DNA of 64,000 nt, from contig CAYRLG010000015.1 in NCBI GenBank assembly GCA_964425195.1, positions 23,102-87,101 on the forward strand, written 5' to 3'. The DNA is from Desulfamplus sp964425195. GTDB taxonomy: Bacteria; Desulfobacterota; Desulfobacteria; Desulfobacterales; Desulfobacteraceae. A model generated the notes under the pieces. It saw only the letters and a list, made by a program, of their open reading frames with translations. It was not told the DNA's origin and searched no databases. Of the stretch, positions 26,115-39,400 are shown in pieces. Position 1 is the first letter of the stretch. Every line of letters starts with the position of its first letter. The translations under genes were made by a program, and so were the position numbers.

Positions 26115-29100
26115 ATGCCTGATAATAACTCTTTTAAAGAGAGCACACAACAGAGCCTTAGTAATAACTCAACCGTGCAATCACCTCTCACAGACAGTGG
26201 TGAACTCTTCAATTCAATTCTGCCAAAATTGATGGAGATCGCCAGCACCGGCGAGGAGTCCAAACTTGCCGAGATTAAAAAGATTGTTATGGAGCATGTA
26301 GCTTCTCAAGGTGGCAATCCTAAAGAGATTGAAACAGCAGCTAATAACTTCATAGATAAACTCTCAAATGATCTCAATCAAGGAATCTCACCTGAAGACT
26401 CATTACGTCAAGCAGTGAATGAAGCCCAGCTCTCTGTTGTTCAGGAAAAGATTGAACAGCAGATTGAATCTGAAGCACAAGAAGATACTCTAACCTCAGC
26501 CCTTGCATCTGGTGAGAATGTTGATAGTGAAATAGATAAGCATTTACCAGAAGGGGTATCTAAAGAGAGCGATGCTGCTGGTGCATTGATGTCAGATTTG
26601 CAGCAATCGCTTGATTCAGGAAAATCTACAGCAGAGGCACTGTCAGAGGCTCAAACAGCATTAGAACAGAATATTCAGGCAGAATCTTCAACTCAAGGTG
26701 AAATCAGCGACGCTGGCAAATTGGTGATGTCGCTTGCTAATGGTGAAAATATTGATCAGGTTTTAGGCAAATTTACAGAAGGAATGTCTCCTGATCAAAT
26801 AGCCACGTTTATTGACTCTTTTATGCAAGCTTTGGAATCAGGACAATCGGCAGAAGAGGCTCTTGATTCTGCAAATGCCAAAGTAGAAGCTATGGCGAGC
26901 GCTGAAAGTGCAGTACAAGGAGAGATGACTTCAGAGGCTGAACTTGCTGCTGCTCTTGCCTCTGGTGAAAATGTAGCTGAGACTGTTTCTAATCTTCAAG
27001 GGGGCGGAGATCCTGAAGTTTTTGCACAAGCCATGGTAGAGGCACTTGCAGAAGGTTCATCTGCTGCTGATGCTTTAAATCAGGCTCAAAGTGAATCTTC
27101 TCAGATGGCAGCCGCTGCTGGTGCGGTTCAATCAGAATCATCAGGAAGCGGTCAAGAGCTTCTTGATGCCCTTGCCTCTGGTGAAAATGTAGCCACAATA
27201 GTTAGTGCTCTTGTTCCGTCTGGTGCGGATGTCTCTCCTGAAGTTGCTGCTGCAATGGCTCAAGCCTTTCAGGAGAGTTTAATAAATGCTGTAGAGAACG
27301 GCGGTAATCTTGAAAATGCTTTAACTCAAGCTGTTGAGACAGCATCAACGGTTATGGAGACTTTGGCAAATGTAGATTCTGGCAGCACCAGCTCTGAGGC
27401 TGCACTTCTATCAGCACTTGCATCTGGGGAAAACGTCTCGGAAATTGTTAGCAATCTTGTTCAAGCATTACAAGAGAACAGCAGCTCTGATAGCGGTGAA
27501 GCCATGAATACTGCAAGTTTTGAACAGGCTTTGACTCAGTCTCTTTCGTCAGGAGAGAACATTGAGAGTGCTGTCAGCAGTGCAGCTCAGTCTGTTTTAT
27601 CTGAAACTGCTGCAGAAAATAGTGTCCAGACAGAAACTCAAAATGAGCTTTTAACCGCATTAGCTTCAGGAAAGAATGTAGCTGAAGTTATATCATCAAT
27701 AGTCTCAGCGTCTGGTCAAGAAAATAACATCTCTGATTCAGGAGTTGTAAATACAGAGGCATTTCAGCAGTCATTAGTAGAATCGTTAGCTTCAGGAGAA
27801 AATATTGAGACAGCAATTGCTAATGCAGTTGCAGAAAATCAGAATTCTGAAAATCAAAATAGCCAAAATGCACAAACTTTGGCTCAAGAGAGTCAACAAG
27901 GGACTCAACAAACTCAAGATAATCAAAATCAGCAACAGGCTGAACAATCACAAGAGAATCAGAATCAACAAGTAACAGCACAAGGTCAAACGCAGCAAGA
28001 AAACCTGCAAACAGCAGAAACTAACGCAGCCACTGATAAAACTGAAACTGGAATAATTGCTGATGGAACTGAAGCTACTGATGTTAAAGATGGAACAGAG
28101 GCTGCCGAAGTTGCTGATGGAACTGAAGCTGCTGGAGATACTAAGTCAGAAGATGAAAGTGAATTAAATGATCCAGATCAACCTTTACAAAATACAGCAA
28201 ATCAAAATGTTACTCAAACAAACAACTCTCTTTTAGTTGCTTTAAATACTCAAGTAGAGAAAGGATTATCACAGAATCAGCAAAACAATATAATTATCAC
28301 ACCTCCTAATTCTGAATTAGGCCTGAATTCATTTAGTTTTTTATCTGATCCATTTTCATTTGATCCTTTTTCTCAATCTTCTGCAGAAGAAGAATATGAG
28401 AGTCCCTTCATACAATCAGAAATATCAATAAACTCTTTTGAACAAGAAATAGATATTGAACGGCAAGCTACAGGGCAACAAACAAGAGAAACTGAAACAA
28501 ACACAATAAATACAACTACATCACAACAGGAGACTGAAACAACCCCCGATTATAGGACAGACTTAAATCCTGAACCAGAGCCAGAACCAGAACCAGAGCC
28601 TGAACCAGAGCCAGAACCAGAACCAGAGCCTGAACCAGAGCCAGAACCTGAGCCAGAGCCTGAACCAGAGCCTGAACCTGAGCCAGAGCCTGAACCTGAG
28701 CCTGAACCTGAGCCAGAGCCTGAACCTGAGCCTGAACCAGAGCCTGAACCTGAGCCGACTCCTAATAATAGACCCGTTGTCAGTGCTATTAAAATAAAAG
28801 CGGTTGAAGATTCAACATCAGGGGTTAAAGGTTCTTTTGTTGTAACTGACTTTGACACAGCTGATAAACACATCTTCGCAATTGCAAGTCTGCCTTCACA
28901 AGGAAGTTTTATAAACAATAATGATGGCACTTTTACCTTTAATGTTGGAAAGGATTTTCAGGAGCTTGCAGAGGGTCAAACCAAAGAGATATCCTTTACA
29001 TACACGGCAAAAGATGACTCTGGGGATACCAAAACTGATACAAGCGAACCTGCAATGGTTACGGTTACAGTTATAGGCGTCAATGATGCGCCAGTAGTTC

Positions 29101-32100
29101 AAACCCCTCTTTCTGATCTTTCAGACAATGTTGGTAAATCAGTAAACTTAAATATATCTACAGCTTTTAGTGATGTTGATTTGTCAGATAGGCTAACCTT
29201 TTCAGCAACTGGTCTGCCTGCTGGATTGAGCCTTGACTCTGCAATCNNNNNNNNNNNNNNNNNNNNNNNNNNNNNNNNNNNNNNNNNNNNNNNNNNNNNN
29301 NNNNNNNNNNNNNNNNNNNNNNNNNNNNNNNNNNNNNNNNNNNNNNATTGGCACTGCAAATCTTAACGTTACTGTTACAGGAGTCAATGATGCGCCAGTT
29401 GTCTTTAAATCTCTTGATAATCTATCAAACAATGCAGGTAAAGAGGTTAGTCTCAATGTTGCCTCTGCTTTTAGTGATGTTGATTTGTCAGATAAGCTAA
29501 CCTTTTCAGCAACTGGTCTGCCTGCTGGATTGAGCCTTGACTCTGCAATCGGCATCATATCTGGCAAAATAGAGCCATCAGCAGCAAAGGGGGGCGATAG
29601 CGGTAAGGGTGACTACACAGTAACTGTTACTGCTAATGACGGCAACGGAGGAACTGTCAGTGACACTTTTGCTTGGCAGATTACAACTGGTGCTCCAACT
29701 GCTACTGATAATATTGCAGCAGCTACAGAGGATACAACCTTAACTGACAGCGGTAATCTTATTACAGATGATGATGGCAACGGCGTTGACTCTGACCCAA
29801 ACAGTTTGATTTTGAGCATATCTGAAATCAACGGCATAACTGATGATAACGCAGATATTAAAGGCACTTACGGCACTCTTAACTGGAGCAAAGATGGTTC
29901 ATATATCTACACTCTTGATAACCAAAGCTCAACTGTTCAAGCTCTGGCTAAAGAGGAGAAGGTAACTGACACATTTACTTACACTCTTCAAAATGAGGCT
30001 GGCGGTATTGGCACTGCAAATCTTAACGTTACTGTTACAGGAGTCAATGATGCGCCAGTTGCCACAGGCACTTATGAACACACAATTGCAGACACAAAGG
30101 AGATAGATACATTTATAGGACTATCAACTACTCTGACAGCAACTGACATTGATGGAAAAACACTTATTTGGACACTGCCTAATGGCAACGGTGCTGTTGG
30201 CAACTATGGCACTTTAACAGTCAATACAAATGGCTCTTACAGTTATGCAGTTGATAACACTGCTGTTAATGCGTTGCAAGATGGAGATGTCTTTACAGAT
30301 ATATTTACAGCAACAGTAAAAGATATCTTTGGAGCAACTGACACTCAAACAATTACAATCAATGTTACAGGTACAAATGACGCTGCCATAATTGGAGGAA
30401 CGACCACAGGCAGCGTAGTTGAAGCAGGAGGAATTAAAAATGCAGATTCTGGCACACCAACAGCTACAGGCACCTTAACCGCAAATGATCCAGATAATCC
30501 ACCAAACACCTTTAAGCCAGAAACTGATAAATCGACTAATTATGGTCTATTTTCAATAACTGCTGCTGGAGTCTGGATTTACACACTTAACAATACAAAT
30601 GCAGCAGTCGAGGCTCTAAATGTTGGGCAAACCTTGGCAGACACGATAACTGTAGAGTCAATTGATGGCACTCAACAGGCAATAACAATAACAATTAATG
30701 GTGCTAACGACTCTCCAGTTGCAACTGGAGATTACAACCATACCATAATAGACACAGCTTGGTATGACACATTTTCCAATATAGCTGGTAAACTTACAGC
30801 TTCTGATATAGACGCTACTTATTTAATCTGGACGGTTAACAACGGAACAACTGCATTAGGTACTTACGGCACATTGACACTAAATCCAGATGGAGCTTAT
30901 ATCTATTCAGTCAACTCTGGGCTTGTAAACTCTCTTCAAATTGGACAAAATCCGTCAGATTTTTTTACAGCTACAGTAACTGATTCTAAAGGGGCGACAG
31001 ATACAAAAAACATAGCTATAAATATTATAGGTACAAACGATATACCAATAGCATCTGGAACATACTCCCACTCTCTAAGCGACTCATCAGCTATTGACTC
31101 TTTTTCTGTTAAAACTGGTAACCTTAGTGCAAGTGATGTTGATAGTAGCGATACCCTTACGTGGAGTGGAAGCAGTGTGGGCAGTTATGGCACACTTGCT
31201 GTAAATGCTAATGGGTCATATACCTATACGCCAAATGCAAATGCCATAAATGCCGTTCCAGTTGGCACAAATCCAACAGAGACATTTACAGCTACAGTAA
31301 CAGACTCCAAAGGAGCAACTACAACAAGAACAATAACCATAAATATTACAGGAGCTAATGATCTGCCAACTGTCAGCAATGATGCTAAATCAACCGGTGA
31401 AAATACAATATTAAACGATTCTGTTCCAGCAGCCACTGATGTTGACGTTGATGGCATTATTGTCAGCTATCAGTTAGCCACCAATGTCGTAAAAGGCAAT
31501 TTGAACTTTAATCCAGACGGCTCATACACATTTGATCCTAAAAATGATTTTAACGCTCTTGGAGATGGTGCAACTGATTCAGTAACATTTACCTATACAG
31601 CAAAAGATAATCATGGAGCTACAAGTTCAGTAGCAACTGTAACCATAACAGTAAATGGCGTGAATGATTCACCAGTGGCGGTTGATGATTCAAACTCAAC
31701 ATCTACAACTGGAAATGTGATTAGCAATGACTACGATTTAGACACTGGTGATTCTTTAACAATATCAGCAGTAAAAGGTAGCGGTGTGGCTGTAAATGTA
31801 GCTACAGGAACTCCCGGAACCGTAACTGGAACTAATGGCGGAACTTTTACCATAAGTGCCGACGGTAGTTACACATTTAATCCTGGAAGTGATTTTAATG
31901 ATCTTACAACTGGTCAAAGCAGAACAACCAACATTACCTACACAGTCTCTGACAGCCAGGGGGCAACAGATACAGCGACCTTGACCTTGAATGTAACTAA
32001 TATTGTAGAAACCACTACTACATTTGATGGGTTAATATCTGCTTTTGATTATACTACTTATTTACAATTAGGCAGTAAAACCGTTACCGATATTTTAGGC

Positions 32101-33363
32101 ACTGGCTGGGATATATATGTTGAAAATAGTAATGCAGGTGCCAATACTACGGTTTATCTTAACACAGACAATGGTGATGAATCAGCAACTCTTGATGATG
32201 ACACTATAGCTGCACAGGCTTACAGCTTACCAGACAAACTCCAAGATGTAAGAATATCGTCAACCGATGGTTCTGAATTTTCCGCTGTATCCTTCAAAGG
32301 AAAATTAGATAATTCAAGCGACTCTGGAGTATGGACAAGTTCTGATGTTACTGTTGAAGGTTATAGAGATGGACTATTTGTTTCAGGAGCAACTAAAACA
32401 TTTTCTAATATTTCAGCAAATGTTTGGACAACATTTGATTTATCTGACAATGCCAATTTCTCTAATGTAGATTCTTTACATTTTTCTTTTTCAACAAGCG
32501 TTAATACTTTCTGGATTGATGATATAAAAACAGGTACCGCCGTTCCTCCTATAGCTATTGATCTTAATGGCAATGGTCTTGATTTTATCCCTCTTGATAA
32601 ATCAACTGTCCATTTTGATATGAACGATGACGGACAGGTTGACCGCACCGCATGGGTCGGACCTGAAGACGGTATTTTAGTAATTGATCTAAATGGAGAC
32701 AAAAATATAACTGATAAGTCTGAATTTGTCTTTACTGACCATGCACCAGAAGCATCAACAGATATGGAGGCTCTCCAAACAGCATTTGACACTGACGGTG
32801 ATAAATATCTGACTCCTGATGATGCAAGATGGAAAGAGTTTGGAATCTGGCAGGATGCAGACTCTGACGGAAAAACTGACGAAGGCGAATTTAAGAGCTT
32901 AGATGAGATGGGCGTATTGTCAATCAGCCTGACAAATAATAGAGAGAGCAGCTCGCCTGCACACGGAATTTTTCTTTTTGGAACAAGTGCTGTTCAATTT
33001 GTAGACGGTCATAAAGCTGCAGCAGGAGATGCAGCATTCAGCTATATTGCAAGTGGTGCAGATATTGATAATGCTAAGTTAAGCGATAGATTTACTATTA
33101 GTCCTAAAGAGTCATTTAATGACATCATTTCAGGCGGCACTACTCAGGCAAATGAGCTTGAGCCGCTTAACCAAATAACTTCTGAAAATCATAATGATAA
33201 TAATATATTAAGCCATAATATTGGAATATCACAGGTTGATTTACAACACTCTTCAGATGCAGATAATCAAGTATTTAGTTCAGGAGAAGATATGGCACAT
33301 CATACAGGCGATGATGGCAGCGTAAGCGATGTTTATGATGACCATAGAATGGATCATCAGTGA
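26115..33363 (+). CDS. Giant repeat-containing adhesin, predicted type I secretion substrate (interrupted by an assembly gap)
   Basis: One gene broken only by 100 N at 29247-29346; with the missing repeat segment restored it would be at least about 2,534 residues. Order: a helical N-terminal region (about 35-580) of repeated [AS]LASGENV and ALxSGxSxEEAL units; a Gln/Asn-rich linker (about 580-640); an acidic/Thr linker; a Glu-Pro tract of 31 dipeptides (820-881); then many VCBS/cadherin-like repeats ending in VTGVNDAPV. After 32000 comes a lectin-like beta domain, then DLNGNGLDFIPL and a series of DxNxDG/DxDxDG calcium-type loops (nt 32550-32900), the usual C-terminal region of RTX-type adhesins. 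No Sec signal is seen. AAGGAGG precedes the ATG, 14 bases after the HlyD-like gene. Probably mediates surface attachment or cell-cell contact. Confidence 0.9.
28572..28757 (+). repeat. Glu-Pro dipeptide tract (31 copies)
   Basis: A 186-base low-complexity tract made of GAA/GAG and CCA/CCT/CCG codons, encoding 31 consecutive Glu-Pro dipeptides. Codon choice is mixed but built from 12- and 18-base subrepeats, so it can expand or contract by slippage or recombination without leaving frame. In the protein it forms a stiff, negatively charged spacer between the helical N-terminus and the beta repeats. Confidence 0.95.
29163..30060 (+). repeat. 660-bp (220-residue) near-identical tandem repeat, partly unassembled
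   Basis: 29163-29246 and 29467-29550 are 84-base copies with one difference. 29347-29400 and 30007-30060 are identical over 54 bases. Together they define a tandem unit of 660 bases, of which at least two copies are present. The segment equivalent to 29551-30006 is missing at the N run. The unit encodes an Ig/cadherin-like domain pair ending in VTGVNDAPV. Confidence 0.9.
29247..29346. other. Assembly gap (100 N) inside the adhesin repeat
   Basis: Exactly 100 N, a placeholder length rather than a measured size. Both flanks end at codon boundaries, but 100 is not divisible by three, so the reading frame appears to shift. Filling with the homologous segment of the neighbouring repeat (456 bases, or 456 plus multiples of 660) restores a single frame. 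Confidence 0.97.
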
Positions 33364-33466
33364 TTAGAAAATTTGTATTCAACTGCTCTTGTTGTTTTAG
33401 AAGATATCGGTGTTTTATTCAATTAAGTTTATTAGGCAATATAGAATTTAGATAGGATCACAAAAC

Positions 33467-36400
33467 ATGATAAAAAAATCTTTATTAATAACAATCTGTC
33501 TGATTGCATTAGCAGCCGTGGTTCATGCTAACAATTATGCCCTAAATTTTGATGGAACAGATGATTATGTGGATTGTGGAGCTATAAATCTTAGCGGATC
33601 AACTCTTACTCTGGAGTGCTGGATAAATCCTAAGAATTTTGATAACCCCGGTGAAGGATGTATAAATTTAATTGGAACAGAAGATGGTAGCAATGCTGCA
33701 TTTTTGCGTCTCGGAGACGGAGATACAAATATGAATAAAATACAGTTTGTGCTTCAAATCAGCGGTGCTCAACAAAAGCTCTGGGCAATTACAGGTTTAT
33801 CTGCAAATACATGGTATCATATTGCAGGTGTTTATGACGCTGCTTCAGGAATGAAGATTTATATTAATGGTATTCTTGATTCCAGTAATACACAAAGTGG
33901 AGCTTTTACTTCAAATAGTACTTATTTAATAGGAAGCAATACAAATGGAAAGAGGGCTTTTGATGGCCAAATGGACGAAGTCCGCGTTTGGAATACTGCC
34001 CGCACAGAAGCAGAAATAAAAGCCAATATGTATAAAGAGATCGCCACTCCTCCTACAGAACTAAAAGCCTACTACAAAATGAACGATGGTGGCGGAACTT
34101 CTTTAGCTGACAACAGCGGTAACAATAATACAGGCACAATATTAGGCTCAAGCTGGGTAGAGTCTTTTCCTCGGACTTACAACGTTACAATCAACGATTC
34201 AGCAAATAGCATTAACGGTACATGGGCAACTGATTCTCCTTCTGCTGGCACTGATACTTGGACTCCAAGCGGCACAGGTGCAACGGTTTCAATAACAGAG
34301 ATACAAGATAAACTGAATGCTGGAAAATCAGTTGTGATAAATACTGGAACAGCGAATGGAGAACATGGTACGATTACCGTTTCGAATGCAATTGCAAAAA
34401 CAAGCGGTGGCGATGCAACATTAACCTTAGAGGCAGCATATAGAATTAACATTAATGCAGCCATCAGCTCAAATCCAAACAAACTTAATTTTATTGCCAC
34501 AGCAGGTAAAGTAATTACAGACAGAGGACGTATAGGTCAGTTTAATCTTTTTTCTGGAGCTACTATTACAACCAACGGAGGCAATATAATACTTGAAGGG
34601 GTAAATAATTCTGCAGCAGGAGGAAGTTTTTCATGGGAAGGTAACTCCTATTCTTGCAGCGGTACAACTTGTAGAGCAATCGAAGTAGATGGGATAATTA
34701 ATGCAGGCGGAGGTAATATCAGCCTGACTGGTTTGCGTCATAATGGAGGGACCACCAGAGGAGTACAAATCAACAACAGCGTTACCACTACAGGTAGCGG
34801 AACTATCACAATAAATGCTCAAGGTGATGGGACATCAGATGGTTCTAATATTGGTGCTTCAGGAAGCATAGAAGCAGTAAACGGTAATATTACAATTACA
34901 GGCGATGCAGCCACTACTGGCTCAGGAATCAGTACAGATGCTGGAAGTCAAGTCAAAACAACAGGAACTGGAAATATAAGCCTCATCTCAACAAAAGGAG
35001 CTATATCAGGAAGCAATTTAACAGTAATCTCTGGTGGCACAACAACCATAACAGCCCCTACTGATGCAGCTATTACTTTGGATAATACAAACAATGATTT
35101 CACAGGTGCAGTATCTATAACTTCTGGCGGTGCAACTACTTTAGTGGACAAAAATGATTTAACTTTGGGGGCAATTAGTGTCAGTGGTGCAATAAATATT
35201 GCCTCTGGAGTTGGCGAGTCTGGAAACTTTACTCTAACTGGAGCTATCGCCACTACTGATACAACTTCAAGTGCAGTTACTCTTAATGCTGGAAAAGCTG
35301 CCGCTGCTGGTACTACCACAGGCGGAGACATTATCATCAGCGGTGGTTCTGTAAGTGTTGGTGCTGGAGGTACGGCACTTCTTTATACAGGGAGTATTGC
35401 AGGTAGCACAGGTGTAACAGAATTGACTGGTTATGTCAGCAGTTATTACAATAGCGATGAAACATCAGGGCTGGCTCCATGGGTGGGACTCTATGTTGCC
35501 TATCGGGATTTAGAGCCAAGTGTAACTTACAACATCACAATCAGCACTTCAGCAAGCAGTGGCGGGGCATGGGCAACTGATTCTCCTACTGCCGGCACTG
35601 ATGCTTGGACTCCAAGTGCAACAGGTGCAACTGTTTCAATAACAGAGATACAAGATAAACTAAATGCTGGAAAATCAGTTTTAATAAGCACTGGAAGCGG
35701 TGCAGGAGAGACTGGCGATCTTACAATAAATAGCTCAATTACAAAAACAGCAGGAGCAGAAGCAACTCTAACATTACACGCATTTAGAAATATAGCAGTT
35801 AATAGCCAAATAAGCGGCTCATCAGGCTTTCCATTAAATTTAGTTCTATCATCAAGAGCTGCTGCTGGAGCTGTCGAGACAACTTTAGGTGATGTTAAGA
35901 TAAATGCACACATTAAAAGTTTTGGGGGAGATATAACAATAGGCGGAGGGGATAGCACTGCCTCTGGTTATGCTATTGCATCAGGCACATCAAGTAATAT
36001 TGGCGGTGTTGTAATTAGCGGCAGTTATATAATAGATGCTACTTCTGATGGCTCTGGTGCAGCAAATACTACCATTCCAACAGTAGCTACTGGCGGAAAC
36101 ATCACAATTAGAGGCAAAGGAAACACCACTGCAACTCAAGCGAACTGGGGAATTCAATTACGCACTGGTTCAGTTATCACTGGTGGTAATGGCACAATAG
36201 AGCTTGTAGGATATGGTGGAAATGGTGGAAACTATTTTTGGGGTGTTGCAAGCGTTGGAGTATCCATTGAAGCCAATGCCTATATAAAAGCAAATAGTGG
36301 AAACATAACTATTAAAGGATACGCTGGAACAGGATATGATAGATATGGAATTGGTTCAGGAGATGGAAGCACCAATAATTTTATTGGTACTAAAGGCACA

Positions 36401-39400
36401 CTTACTTTAGATGGAGATAGCCTTTTAATACGAGATGGAACTTTAAAAGTTCAGGGCGGTGCTGGTGGTATTGACATAAAAATTCCAATTGTTGGCTGTC
36501 AAACTGGCAGCGGCTGTGCTGTCTCAACTCTTATAGCATCTGGAGCTGGGGATTTGCGTTTATATGGTGATGCTCAAGCGTGGAGTGCAACTAACACCTA
36601 CCCAACAAGAACAGATAACATTTTTGTTGCCTCTACAAATTCTGTAGCCCCACAAACTATTACCTTATCTCAAGCACTATACGCTTTTGGTGGAGTAATA
36701 AAATACAATGTAACCTACGATGGCAATGGTGCTGACAGCGGCTCAGTCCCAATTGACAGCAACACATACGCAGAAAGTGCAACTGTAACGGTTCTTGGCA
36801 ACACTGCTACTCTTACTAAATCTGGCTATACTTTTGATGGTTGGAATACTCAATCTAATGGAAGCGGAACAACTTATCAACCTGCTGCTACGTTTAGCAT
36901 GGGAACAGCAAGTGTTACTCTATATGCAAAGTGGACTTCAAGTGGACCAACCGCAACCGCTCCTACCGTAGGTGATGGCTCAACCACTCCTTACGAAATC
37001 GGAACATTAGAAAATCTCTACTGGATTGCAGCAGATTCAAGCCGTTGGGCATATAACTACAAACAAACCGCAGATATTGACGCATCTGTCACATCTACAT
37101 GGGACAGCGGTGCTGGCTGGACTCCAATTGGCAACAACACAACCAAATTTACAGGCATTTATGATGGCAATGGCTATGTAATTAACAATCTTACGATAAA
37201 TCGACCGACAGAATACAATGTTGGCTTTTTTGGCGTAACCAGCACTCCTGCAAAAATCCGCAATTTAACACTTGAAGGCACCATAACAGGTAAGGCTTCG
37301 GTAGGCGCTATTGTTGGTGTTGCGGAAAGCGGTTCGACAATTGAAAATTGTGTCGCAGATATTGCCGTTACAGCCATATACAACGGCACGGGTGGAGCAG
37401 GCGGGGAACAATGGGCAGATGCGGGCGGCATTGCTGGAGATAATTACGGCACCATTGTTAATTCCAGCTCAACGGGAAGCGTATCTGCACAGGGACGTAA
37501 TGTCGGTGGTTTAGTTGGATACAATGAGAACTGCACCATTCAACGATGCTTCTCCAGGGCGAATGTATCCATTACCAACGGAAACTTAGAAGGAGCAATT
37601 GGCGGGCTGGTGGGTACATTATTAGGGACTTCAGTTATCGCAAACTGTTACGCTTCAGGTACAGTAACAGCATCAAGTAGCTATACAACCACATTAAGTG
37701 CCGGTGTTGGTGGTTTGGTGGGAAATATTCGGGATACACTCCCAACCATTTCTTATAGCTATGCCAACGGTCTTGTTACAAATTCCGAAATCGCTGGTGC
37801 CAGTGTTACAGGCGGGCTTGTTGGTGTGAATGCCCTTGGCACTTTCGCCAATATTACTGAATCGTTCTGGAATAATCAAACTTCGGGTCAGGCATCAAGT
37901 GCTGGGGGCACTGGCAAAACAACCGCAGAAATGAAGCAGATGGCAACCTTTACCAATTGGGATTTTCCAACCACATGGCATATTGATGAATCAGCAACCG
38001 ATCCTGACAATAATGGCTATCCATCGCTTGCGTGGCAAGGGTTGAGGCATCAAGCTGCTACTACTACGAAGCTTCAAGAGTTTTCGTCTTCAACAACCCT
38101 TACGGATAATTTTACCGATGGAACCAACGGCAATGGTACAAATTTTGTTTGGAACGCCTCAGCGGGATTAAGTGGTGGTGGAGGTGTGGCTGTAACACTT
38201 GGTTCGGATAATATATGGACTACCAAAGAAGCATATACCTTAAACGTAGGGAGTACTTATACATTATCTGCGTATTGTCAAATTGGTGGCAACGGAGGTT
38301 ATGGTGCTTTAGGCTTTTCCACTATTCCTGTTAATTCAGCTTCAGGCTCTAATGGAATGCCTGGTTCAGGCAATTTTATGGGGGTCTCTTTTCATGGCGG
38401 TAATGGTAATTGGCTTAATGATTCACTCTTAAATCCTGATTTAGGAGGTTGGACAGATTTGACATACTCGCCTACATGGTATTTTTTTGAACTTGTGGTT
38501 GAAAACACAGGTAGTAATAACTTTAATTTAACCTTTACTATTAAAAATTCAGATAGCAGCGGGACTTTGGGCACTACCCATACTCAACACACCACAACAT
38601 TAACCAATGCCAATATTGCAAGTTCCACTGCTTTATATGTATTTTTCTCTGCTGATGGAAACCGAGTATCTGCTATTGATAACTTCACAATTCAGCTCTC
38701 AGGAGGTGCACAGATAACATCTCCTTATCATATCAGCTATGACGCTAATGGTGGTACAGGTACAGCTCCACCTACCCAAACAAAACTTCACGATCAACCC
38801 CTAACACTTGCCACAAACTCAGGCAATCTTGCTAAAACTGGATATACTTTTGCTGGCTGGAATACTGCTGCTGATGGATCAGGCACGACTTATGCAGCAG
38901 GTTCAAGCTACACAGACAACGTAGCAATCACGCTCTATGCAAAGTGGTTGCAGCAGCTTGATGCTTTGCAATTTGATGGAGTTGATGATTATGTAGGGTG
39001 TGGAAATCTTGCTGCATTGCAGATAACAGGAACAATAACTGTAGAAGCGTGGATAAAACGGCAAAATGTCAACAATGCTACTCAAGCCGTTGTCTCTAAA
39101 TATGACCATAGTGGGTCCCATGGAGGCTATGAATTAGGGATAAGCGATCTCAACAAGCCCTATTTCGCGGTTGGACCTAATTGGAATGATTGGAGTGGAA
39201 CAGTAACAGGAGATGTCATTAATGCAAATCAATGGTATCATGTAGCTGGAACTTATGATGGAGCTTATGTAAGATTATACGTTGATGGTGTTTTGAAAAA
39301 TACTTTTGCATATACTGCAGGAATCGTTGATTCAGGATATGAGTTGCGTTTAGGGCATAGAATAGGTCCATTTTTTCCATTTACTGGACAATTAGACGAA

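Noticed and set aside
27100..27130. AAAG in MAAAAGAVQ as a LapG-type cleavage site in the adhesin
   Set aside because: It lies at about residue 335 within an alanine-rich repeat, not near residue 100 as in LapA, and no lapD/lapG genes are present.
28550..28930. Antisense frame encoding a long Ser-Gly repeat
   Set aside because: It is the mirror of the Glu-Pro codons on the plus strand; no ribosome site and no flanking protein-like sequence.
29099..29567. Minus-strand frames running through the N gap
   Set aside because: They exist only because N is read as sense and mirror the coding repeats on the plus strand.
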